From: Trichoplusia ni
Lineage: Eukaryota > Arthropoda > Insecta > Lepidoptera > Noctuidae
Assembly (NCBI RefSeq): GCF_003590095.1
Contig: NC_039480.1
Location: 3,635,328-3,699,327 of the forward strand
Length of the DNA: 64,000 nucleotides
Direction of reading: 5' to 3'
Part shown: positions 45,381-57,400 of the stretch, piece by piece
Position numbering within the stretch: position 1 is the first letter of the stretch
How the letters are laid out: each line of letters starts with the position of its first letter
Notes under the pieces: generated by a model
Told to the model about the DNA's origin: nothing
The model's input: the letters and a program-made list of their open reading frames with translations, nothing else
Database searches by the model: none
Program-made: the position numbers and the translations under genes

Positions 45381-45422
45381 CTTCGGGTTTTTTCACATTT
45401 TGAGTCTTTAATTGTCTTTTAT

Positions 45423-48400
45423 CTAGTGTTGCGGCAAAGAATTGAAGTATCGTAGTAGATCGCTGTCAGCTCGCATTACCCAGGCGGAGTTGAGGGCTAT
45501 CGTGTCAAGAGCCGCTGACACACCGCGGTATTCGCCGAATAGTTCCTTAAACTGTTAAAAAAAAACTTAGAGTTAGGCATAGAATAGATTTTACTACAAA
45601 TTATAAAGTTAGTTATAGATGAGGACGTCAGATAGATTTTCAAACAATATCATAAACGTAATTTAGATTTTATTAATTCAAGAATAAATACGAAAATATA
45701 CCTCAACTGTGAAAGTGAATTTAACTTGCCTCAGTACAGTCATAGAAATTCTAGCGGGATTATCCGAAAGGTATGGTTTTTTCATCAAAAAAGTCTCAGA
45801 AGTTACCAGAACGTCATCTATACTAATATATAAAGCTGAAGAGTTCAGGAACTACTGGTCCAAATTGAAAAAATATTTTTGTGTTGAATAGACCATTTAT
45901 CGAGGAAGGCTTTAGGCTATAAACCATCACGCTGCGACCAATAGGAGCGAAGATACAATGGAAAATGTGAAAAAAACGGCAGGTATAAATCATAACTTAT
46001 ATCTTATACCCACGGGGACGAAGTCGCGGGCAACAGCTAGTTACAAAATATAGGATGAAATATTAAGTAAATCTTACTCGATAATAGTCATAAGGTTGAT
46101 GCAGACATCTCGCCGCGGCCTGCAACGCGGCGGGCGGGAGAGAAGGCTGCGGTCTCAGCACACGCCAGACACCGGCTGCCCCGCGCCATCTAGACAAAAC
46201 AAAGTAGTATTAAAGGTTTTAGTATTCATGCAGACTTGGATCTAGTAATAGTGTACTATATGTATAGATATATACATAGATAGAATATTCTTTATTGCAC
46301 ATCATATAAGTACAGGGTCTTATACAAATAAATAGTTACATGGGCGGTTTCAGATCTTTTATAGACAACCTTTGGATGGACTAGATAATTAAATGTTTTG
46401 AATTCAATCTATCAATGACCTACATTTTATGCTATTTAAAGTTAAATTGTAAGTTAAATTATTTCATTACATTTTTACTAACTGTAACAAACTTGACGAT
46501 TTTTCGTTAGCAAAACTACTATATGGACACTTTAATCAGGGGAATGATGGTCGAAAGAGTCTGAAAAGTGGGACTGTACCCCTTATAGCGGTATGTATGT
46601 AGTCAACGGTAACGATGAATTAAGTTTACCTGCATGTAGCCGCGTACAGCGCAGTGATCCACAGTCGCCACTCACGACTGCGCTGCGCTTCGGTAGACAG
46701 CACTGAGAATGCGAATCTGTAACGTAATGTCAATTAAAATACTATATACTGGCTTGATTATTTTTAAAATTAGTCAAGTTCGAAAAAAGAAACATACGTT
46801 GAATGAAACAGCGAGAATTGCAAGAATTTTTCAAACAACAGTACTAGAATTTTACCAAAATCAATATTTATCGGGCGTTTTCAAGAAACAGAGAATACAC
46901 GACATTGCGAGTTCAAGTGAATCAATATGCACTGACAACAAGTGATCATGATCCGGTTTTTTTAGAGCCAATTTCAGTACTTTGATTTTTATTTGACGAC
47001 CTCCGTGGTCGAGTGGCGTACGCACCGGTTTCAAAGTGTCGCTAGCTCTGAGGTCCCGGGTTCGATCCCCGGGCGGGTCAATGTAAAAATGGACATTTCT
47101 ACATTGTCTCGGGTCTGGGTGTTTGTGGTACCTTCGTTGTATCTGAATTCCATAACACGAGTGCTTCAGCAACTTACTTTGGGTTCAGAACAATGTATGT
47201 GATGTTTTCCGCATTTATCATTTATATATGAATCAGGGGATATCGATATTTTCACTAAAATTCAAGTCACAAACTCAGAACAATTAAGTATTCGTGGATC
47301 ACACAAACGCTTATCCTACGCGGAGATCTACATCTATAGGTATAACTTGACTTCAAGGATAGCCGAGTGGTTGAGGTCATCACGCCAAACCCACTTTGTG
47401 TGATCCACGATTACTTGTCCTGTGCATGACATTTGTTTGTGAAACATTTACGCAAGGATTTTAAATTAAAAAGAGCGAGAGTTATTAAAAAAAAATCATT
47501 GGTATTATGACGTTCTGAAGGGGATACGTGTTCACTGACCTATAGAACAGCCAGTCGTCCCTGGGCGAGGCGAGCGCGGCGAGCAGCGCGCGGTGCGAGT
47601 GCAGCGGGCGCGGCGCGCGGTACGACGCGGACAGCGCGCGCCAGCACGCGAGCCACGCCACCGCGCCGCCGCGACGGACACCCGCTGTGAACGCGGCCTA
47701 CGGGAGGGATGGTTCCGTATAAGCAAAACGAGATGCAGTAATTTCTTTTATTAAGCTACTGAGCGCGCGATTCAGATGCGCGACATCTAAGGTTTCTAAC
47801 GACAAATATGGTCACCATAAAATTCACCGTACTAAGCGTCTCGTTGCGTAATTATTGCACGCTAGTCACACTTATGTGTCCAGTAGTTGCGCAATAGTCT
47901 TGTAGTAAATCTCCAGTGTGTTTGGATTGTCGTCTTGATGCAAAACAAGTCCTCGGCTTGTTAAATTATCGTGGGGCTACCAGACATAAACCCTCAGTTA
48001 TTAGAGAACCATTTAGCCGTAAAGTTGCTAAGCACTTCCCTATAGTTCCTAAATGGTCATTCAATCTTGTACAACCCAGAATTATTCTAATCGAATGTAA
48101 AGTCCCAGATAAGATCCACGTATTTCAAAATATTTTGTGGATAAGCTGAATAGTTTTACAATAACCCCCAATAGTTGCACAATAGACTTACCTCCTGATA
48201 TATCTCCGGTATCGTCTGGTTGTGCTCTTGCCATGCGTTGAACAAGTCTTCAGCTTGTTTGGTCACCGTGGGGTTCTCCCATTCCACTCCCGCTGTCAGT
48301 AGGGCGCCGCTTAACCATCTGAGGAATACATTTATAGTAGGTAAGCTAGAACAGCGACACTCAAAATGCGGGCAAAATCTGGTTACAAATGTATTGTAAA

Positions 48401-51400
48401 CCATTTTAATCTTTGCTCTCATTGCATTTTAATTGTCACGCTTAAGGATATCTGTTAGATCCGAAACTAGTCGGACATTCCCGATAATTACGCTTGAGTA
48501 AATCGTTGCATGATTTAAGAAATAAACAGTGTCAGGATAGTTAAGTACTATAAAAAAATAAAATCCATTTTAAATTCAACTTAGGATTTTCCGATTGATA
48601 AAATGCACTCAGACACAGAACAACAATCGTGCTTCACAAAACAATTGCCCTGGGTGGGAATCGATCTGTTCTCGTCCCTGTCCTCTGATCAATGACCACT
48701 AACCACCAATAGGCCAGTCAAAAGTAACAAAAAACTATTAAAAAAGTAAAACTACTCACAATTGATCTTCACCAAGACCTGCAGCTTGAAGCTGTTCCGT
48801 AGTGTACACCTGAACCTTCGCCGGGTGGAGGCTCTTCAGCATGTCGTTGAGGTGAGGACCTGAAGACGAGAGTCGCAGCAACTCGCGCCACCACGAGAAG
48901 TGGTTCAGGACAACACGCCAGGGCGCCCAGTGGGTCTCAGTGCTGAGTCGTGCTGTGAGGAAAGAGAATAGAATCTTATAATGTGTTATGCTTGTGTCGG
49001 AGGTTGACGTGTCAGTGTGTGTGTCTGCCTGGGGTATCAATTGAAAGTATGAACCAAGCATAATATTGCTTTTTTATGTTTAATTCATACCCTACTCTAT
49101 TAAATTATATGTATGTTGATATAGATGTTACATATATGGCTGAAATTGGAAAAGGCTGTTGTTGAAAAGTTGGCAAGGCTGATATACAGGTTGTCCCAAA
49201 ACTCAACGATAATCTGAGACCGGATGAAAGGCCAAGTCTGATATGGATTTTTTGTCATTTTTTTTTCATTGCATTAATTTATAGTTGCGAATAATAGTAA
49301 CGTTAATGAAGGTATCGAAATTAAAAAAAAATCACTGCGAAATTGTTATATTGGTGATCACAGGACTTAAAAATGCGACGAGGGATGTCGATTTCAACTT
49401 TTTAAATGTCTCTTTTCGCTGAACTGAGTGACATGGACTTTTTTTATTTTTTTCCCTAGTCTATTATCACTTGGCCTTACATCCGGTCTCATATTATCGT
49501 TGAGTTTTGGGACACCCTGTATAATAATATTATAGAACAATTGTATATCACCTGCAGCGGCCACTGCCCGGCTAGCGGGCAGGCGTCCGGCGCGGCTCAA
49601 TACAAACGCGTCGTCCAGTAACAAGGCGCGCTCCGCCGCTGCGCCGCTCTCGTACAGCTGAGCTGCTGACTCCAATGTCTGGTGGAGGAGTTATAATTTT
49701 TTAAAACGACTCCCACGTTATTGCATTTAATCTTAGTGCCTTGGGTTTCACAAACGTTCAAGTCACATGCAAAAAGATACCCAGACTCAGGACAAGCATT
49801 CGTGGATCACATAAATGCTTGTTCTACGCGGGGATTGAATTGCGACACGTCGTGCTCAGTGGGTTTGGCGCGGTGACTTTCGCCATTCGGCTATCCGTGT
49901 TAGATAGTAAAGATGACATCAATTTTTCCATCAATTTTCCACGGGGAAAAACTTAAACCACAAAATTACTCGAAATACCAAATTACAAAACAAAGTTCAA
50001 TGGGTAAATTTTAAATTACTAAAATATACAAAATAATCTCCGACTATTTTGCTTTTTCGTATACTTTTAGAATCGGAATAGTTTCACTATAGGCATACTG
50101 TCAAATTTCATATTGTGAAACTAGTGACACCATTTAACGATATTTCGAAATTATCAAAACTGTTTGCCATTATATTGTTTAAATAAATAAAATAAACGAA
50201 TAGTTAACTTACCTCTCCATCTGTTTTATCCTGCGGCGCTACTCGATACAGTCCCCTCGCGCCCACGTTGTATCTCACCCATTTATGTTTGCCGAGATCT
50301 GGTATTACCACTGAAATAGAAAATAAAAATGTACTTAAATGTATGTTTTAACGATTAACAAGGTTGCTGCCTAAATCGATTTTAGAACTTATGTCGCGGG
50401 AGGTTTCACAAACATTCAAGTCACATGCACAAGACACCCAGACTCAGGACAAGCATTCGTGGATCACACAAACGCTTGTCCTACGCGGGGACAAGTTGTG
50501 CAGAGTGGGTTTGGCATGGAATACATTATAACGAAAATGTAATTTACATTGGGTAAACAAAAAATAAATACTCGCGTTAAAGGGTGCTTTTCATTCAAAG
50601 AAAATCAATTCGGTTGGTTATATGTATTTACACTTATGAAAACAAAAATAATGATTCAAATAAGGTATGACAAATTCATCGGCGTCGCTGCCGGTTGGGT
50701 GTGTGCCCAAAAGGCTGGCAGCATTGCCACGTTGAATAGCAATGCTAATCCTCTGAGCGAGGTAAAAGCCAGCCTTTGGGTAAAGGGAAGCCAGGATCAT
50801 GGATAGTCCGAAGTTTTAAATTGATAATGTAACATCTTGAAGTCGGTTGAAAATAAAATTTAATTCAAACAACTTACTCTCTGTATCGTTCATCCAAATT
50901 AGATGTGTGACGTTCTCCGCCCAGCGCGAGACTCGAGCTTTTGTTTCATTGCCCAAGTCGTACCTGTAAAAAAAATCAGCTATTTACTTAAATCATGGTG
51001 ACCTTGAAGTTATCTGCATAGATTAGAATTAGAATAGATTAGAATATTCTTTATTGTACACCATGGAATTACAGCAGTGATTCTTAATACATACAATGTT
51101 AGGGTACAATGGCATAGGTTGACAGGAATAAGGTGCAGCTTCGATCGGAATACGAGCTAGTAATATTGTAACTATTTCAAAAGTATGTAATTTCATTTAC
51201 TCTAATTCACCGTTGGCAAACGGTGAAAGAAAACATCGTGAGGGATGTCGTCAAATATTGGAATATGAAATGTAAGTTTCACAGCGGTGGTGACAGTTAT
51301 CACAAAATTCAAGCTACATTTTACAAACTATACTTAGGATTGACTAGTTTCTTCAGAAATTTAAATTATGATGATGGACGATAAAAATACTGCCTTTTTA

Positions 51401-54400
51401 ACCAACTGTGTTAGAAAGAGTGTTATGTTTTTCAAGTGAATGTTTGATTATTTCTTTGTGACACCTTACAATGGCTATGACATAAAAAATGTCATAAAAT
51501 TGGTTAGGATTATGTTTGTCAGTTATATGCTATATCAGTTTTCAAAATGGCGCTTTTATATTCTACAAAGATTTCCCAAACTATATTGGAGTCAGCTTCC
51601 AGTCTACCCGGATTCAGCTAAGTACCAGTGTTTTACAAGGAGCGACTGACTATCTGACCTCCTCAACACAGATACAGACAACACGATACCCCTTGGTTAG
51701 ACTGGTTGTCAAACTTTCAAGTTTCTGACTACCTGTAACGACTGTCAAAGATGTATGAATAACAGCCGGGATCCACAATGTAACGTGCCTTTCGAAACAC
51801 GGAGGAACTCGTTATGACAAAGAGGGTCACCCATCTGCGGACCAACCGCGTCAAGTCTAGCTTAACCTGTGATAGATTCACTTATGCGGTTATAGCTGTA
51901 AGCAACAGGTAAAATTTGATAATTACTTACAAAGTAGAATTATGCATAGGATGACTTAAATTCCTCCAGATTGTAAAATTCTCATCTTCTTCAACTGGTC
52001 CGACCACAAATGTAACTGGGATGACCCATTTGTGTGGTGGCGCGCGAGTGGTAGTGGGGCGGCGTGTGGTGGTGGGAGCTGGCGTGGTTGTGGTGGTGGC
52101 GTTTAGATCCTCATCCGAAATCTCCGTGAAGTTTTCTGGTGAGGAAGGACAAAAGAAGTTGTTTTAATTTATTTATTCATTCAGGACGAACAAAGAGTAA
52201 GACATTATAATTCTGAGCAAACAATTTAAACAATTATCCTCACTAATATTAAAAATTTGAAAGTGTGGATGTCTGGATGTTTTTTACTCCCATCACGCAA
52301 AAACGGCTGAACGGATTTGGATGAAATTTGGCATGCATATAGCCATTGACATGGAAAAGAACATAGGCTGCCTTTTATACCGATTTCTTAAGTAGTTCCC
52401 GGGGAAATTTAAAATATGTGTGAAACAACAAAATGTCTTAACATATATCTTTTAACCACGCGGAGGAAATCGCGGCGCGTGATAAATGGAAAAATACCTA
52501 TCCAATATTTTTTGAAAATCTATCTGACGGAGTAAACAGTATTTTTTTTGTTTTTATAGTAACTATCGTGAGACTGATTCATTATTAAATGATGCAACGG
52601 TTTACTCACGCGTATTTTTTGTCAAAATTGTTCAATAGTGTGTTGCGTCACGTCAGAGGTCTACGGGCGGTTTAAACTCTGACACCAGGTTGTACATCAA
52701 CCATATGATAAGTTATATCTTACCAGGTTCATAAAATAGTTCGTCTAGGTCAGCTCTGAGGTCCAAGGTCAGGAGGTAGTTCACCATCGGAGGATCCGGA
52801 TCCGGTGGCTCGGCGGACATTACGAATCTGAAAACAAGGTTATGACAAAAATAGATTGGTTTTAAACTGAGGACATTTTTGTAGTGCCAGAAATCTGACA
52901 GTTTCGGATGACAATATTTTGTATCTCAGATATTTGGTACGTTCGAATATGAATATTATTTTACTACGGATATCCGCTAGTTTCAGATTCGGATATTTTT
53001 TGCTATAGATATCTTTAATACTTTTTTCCTTAAAACAAATAATAGTCTTCAATATTTTATTTTTACTTGTATCCGAAAGTTTCGGATATGCATATTTTTG
53101 CACTTCGGACCTCTTTACTCTCAGTCAAACCACTTAACTAGGATGTTTTTACATTATTTATATGAAAAATAAAAATAGATCCGAAAGTTTCGGATACAAA
53201 AATTTTCGGATACAGAAAAAAAATCTTCATTTATTTATCCCTGGTACATACCTCTCTTGCCTCAACACGACATCATCCCCATTAGCGGTAGCACACAGCA
53301 GCGGATACCCGGGCCGCTCGCACCAACCATCCCACGCGGCGCCACCCAACCCATCCTCAGACCCATCTCGCTCTAAAGCTCGCCATAAGTCCCTGATAGA
53401 CAGAGAGATATTAGGAGCCACATATAAAGAATATAAGGCGTTACAGGTAGTCAGAAGCTTGAAAGTCTGACAACCAGTCTTATTAAGGGGTATCGTGTTG
53501 CCCAGGTAACTGTGTTGAGGAGGTCAGATAGGCAGTCGTTCCTCGTAAAACACAGGTACTTACTTAGCGAAATGTCGACTCCACCGTTCTCAAAAAATAC
53601 AAGTAAAAGTGATGATATATCCTACTTACAGAATAAATGATTTCATTTCATTTCAATGCGCTGTCTCATTGACAATCCTTAAAATAAATATCGAAACAAA
53701 CTCAGGGGTCAAAGTAAGTTTATTTACCTGGCATCAGCACTAGCAAAGCGGTGATCACGCAATAATCGCGCGAGAGCTGCTCGCCCAGCGGCTTCGCCAG
53801 CTGCCTCGATCGCCATACTCACGATTGCTGCACCCTGAATTAAATAATATTATTCATTATCAATACAAAAAAGAACAATCAAAATCAAAATATTTTTCTG
53901 CTTTTTTTGTATACAAATTGTAAAACACCCTATTTGCTAATACTTCGCCGTAGTCTGGGTGAAAGGCACTTTTTGACTTATCCATGTTCGAATAATATGG
54001 TTCAGGTCCTTGTGGCCTTTTTGCTAAGGCCATATTTAATAACTATTTCTTGCTAAAGTCTTGAAAATATAAAAATAGCAAAAAAAAACTGAACAAAAAG
54101 TATGCCTCCACAGAAGACTCTAGCTACGTGCGATTAATAAATCTACACAAATAAACGAAACATTTCTCCCGTGTCGGAATCGAACCCACAGCTATCAGTA
54201 AAGCAGGCTTGGCTGCAAGTGCAAACCACTAGATCAAAATACATCAATATCCCTTCCACCCTATTTTGTAGCAACTTGGCTATATTTACCTTATGTAAAG
54301 ATAATTCATCGGTAGCGCCCTCTATATCAGCTCTCTCAAGTCTTGGAGAGGCAACAGCGCGAACTGAGTTACTTGAATCCAATCTGTAATAAGAAAAATA

Positions 54401-57400
54401 TATTTAAAATTAATAGAAAAAAGAAACAGCCTAATAAAAGTTAGCTTGATATGAATAAAAACCTTCACAAACATTCAAGTCACATGCACAAGACATCCAG
54501 ACTCAGGACAAGCATTCGTGGATCACACAAATGCTTGTCCTACGCGGGGATTGAACTAACACGTCGCGCTCAGTGGAGTTGGCTTGGTGACCTTAACCAC
54601 TAGACCATCCTTGCAGGCAATAAAATCCAGAGTTTTCTATTAAAATTAAAGGTTTTAAAACAGAAATTTGGCTGAAGAGGCTTGTTTTTTTAAATCATCT
54701 GGCAAGATCATTATTAAGACACTTTTTCTCTTAAAGCTGCTAACACAAATCCGCTGAAGACGTGGCATGGGTGCCTTCATATCCAAGACCAATATTATCT
54801 TCTAGAAACTTCTAGAAAGATCTTCTTTCTTACCTCAGAGCTGGCAGCACATGGTCTAAGAGTAAAGCATCGGCAGGTCTCTGTGCGTCGCTATGTGGTG
54901 GCGCGGGAGCCTTCTCAGCCAAGACTGAGGTCAGGGCTTCCAGAAGCCATTGCGAAGACCACCAACGAGGGGAAACTGTCCCACCAAACCACTGTAAAGG
55001 GGGGGAGAAATAAGAAGAATTAATTAAGAAAAAAACATAAGACAAGTTTGATCTAATTTTTTGGGGATAGTTCTTGTCAAGACAAATCAAAAGAATCTAG
55101 ACTCGATGGTGTTGTGATGTTTTATTCCGGAGCTCGTAGCTTCCGGCTCCAGCATCAGATCAGCTCCATGTCATCATAATATTACATTGTCACACAATAT
55201 ATGTACATATACGTGCAAAATTTCAGCTCAATCTTAAACTGCTAACGGGGTAAGGCGTTTTAAAATTAAAGAGTGGCTGGATGGCTAAGCTGTTACAGCA
55301 AAAGTCGATCGATCACAGGTTAAACTACGCTTGACACGGTCGGTCAGTGGATGGGTGACTATCTATGTCATAACGAGTTCCACCGTTTTCAGAAGGCACG
55401 TTAAATTGTGGGTCCTGGCTGTCATGCATACATGACAGTCGTTACGGAAAGTCAGAAGCTGGAAAATCTGACAGCCAGTCTAACCAAGGGGTATCGTGTC
55501 GCCCAGGTAACTGGGTTGAGGAGGTCAGATAGGCAGTCGCTCCTTGTAAAACACTGGTACTTAGCTGAATCCGGTTAGACTGGAAGCCGACCCCAACATA
55601 GTTGGGAAAAGGCTAGGATGAGATATAGATAGAACTTTTGAAGTTTTGGATAAGTTTTAAAATATTAATGTACCTGTTGTGCCAGAAGTCTTGCGATCGT
55701 TTTCGTATCAGATAGGATCGATGGTGACAGAGTGATCAGACCCCAGCCTTCCGAGTAAGGGTTACCGCCTTCAACAACCACGATATCTAGAAGATAAATT
55801 AATACCAGTTCAATATAAAATACTATTTATTTCTTTTCTTTTCTCAACAACTCCCGCATGCGAAATATTCAAGTCACATGCACAGAAACACCCAGACTCA
55901 GGACAAGCATTCGTGGAACACACAAATGCTTGTCCTACGCGGGGATCGAACTAACACATCGCGCTCAGTGGGTTTGGCGCGGTGACCTCAACCATACGGC
56001 TATCCATACTGTCAAAAAGTATTTTCTAACTCTTAACTTAAGCATAAGTTGTAGTAGTACTACCAAATAAGTGGTAGTCTAGTGATAAGTGACCCTGACT
56101 GCTATACCGAATGGTTGTGGGTTTGATTCCCAACTAGGACAAATGTTTGTGAGATGAGCACGATGATTTGTTCTGTCTGGGTGTAATTTATCTATATTAA
56201 GTATGTATTTAGAAATATATAAGTATGTTTATCAGTTATCTATTACTCATAATACAAGCTTTGCTTAGTTTGACACTAGATGGCGTTGTGTGAAAGTTGT
56301 GAAATATTCATTTATTAATTAACGTTCACGAATTGAATTAAGTTTATGAGTAAATATACTTACCAAATTTCGGCAGTGGGTAGGATGTATTCAGCTCATA
56401 AGAGAAGTGTTGTAATGTTTTCTGTACCCATTCCAGAAGAGGCCTGTGGATCAAGAAGAAGACAGAAGTTATAAGAAGATGCTAGAAGACTAGAGGCTTG
56501 TTAAACTATGGAACAAAATCAAAAAGACATTTCAAATAGGCCTTTTTCCAGGCACTTTTAAAAAGGACAATAATGACTCTAGGTTAAAATATTGTTCAAA
56601 ATGTCGTTCCTATGGAGGAGAACCGGCTTAGTCTAATAAATTTGTTATCCTTGTATTTTTGGGTTATTGACATACCATTTGGCTGTCGCCCCACTGTTGG
56701 GCTACAGGCCCACGTCATTCATTTTCATGTGACTAGTCCCCATTTATGCCCGGCATAGCAAAAGAAAACCACCGAAACACTTAAGTTCAGTGAGTTCCAG
56801 AGGAAAAATTAACTGCCTTGGAACACGCAACGAAATTAATCAGAAATGGTGAAATTGACCATTTTCAGTGGTATAACATTCTACAGGGTTCATTATATAA
56901 AATTGACTCTTCATGTATTCTAATACCTATGTTTACAAGTGCCAAAGTCAGAAAAACTAACACGGCTGCTGTTTCAATCATCTGTCATAAATGTTAGAGG
57001 CCACTGATGATCATGGTGTTTACAAATAGATAATAAATTATAATAAATGCAGACAACATCACATACATTGTTCTGAACCCAAAGTAAGTTGGTAAGCACT
57101 TGTGTTATGGAATTCAGATACAACGAAGGTAACACAAACACCCAGGCCCGAGACAATGTAGAAATGCGAATTTTTACATTGACCCGACCGGGGATCGAAC
57201 CTGGGACCTCAGAGCTAGCGACACCTTGAAACCGGTGCGTACGCCACTCGACCACGGAGGTTGTCATAGATATGATTGATTGATAAAAATGTCATTGATT
57301 TCTATAAGTTACAATGAAAGATGTAGAGGGCTAGTTCCAGTTATAGAATTTAGCTCAACTTTGAGAACGTATAAATATCAACATTTATAAGAGACTTTAA

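Larger units (their letters stand above)
37175..45422. other. Spacer between the secreted-protein gene and the M1 homologue
   Basis: No coding exon was recognised. It holds MITE clusters (38.1-38.6, 40.3-41.2 and 42.3-43.1 kb), a SINE at 43977, and an 11-bp-period array at 44661-44970. 41220-42320, 43130-43970 and 44220-44650 are AT-rich and otherwise featureless. Confidence 0.6.

Noticed and set aside
47532..47726. Arg-rich 64-aa minus-strand ORF
   Set aside because: It is a frame shadow of the GC-rich exon 24 of the M1 homologue, whose correct frame gives AFTAGVRRGGAVAWLACW.
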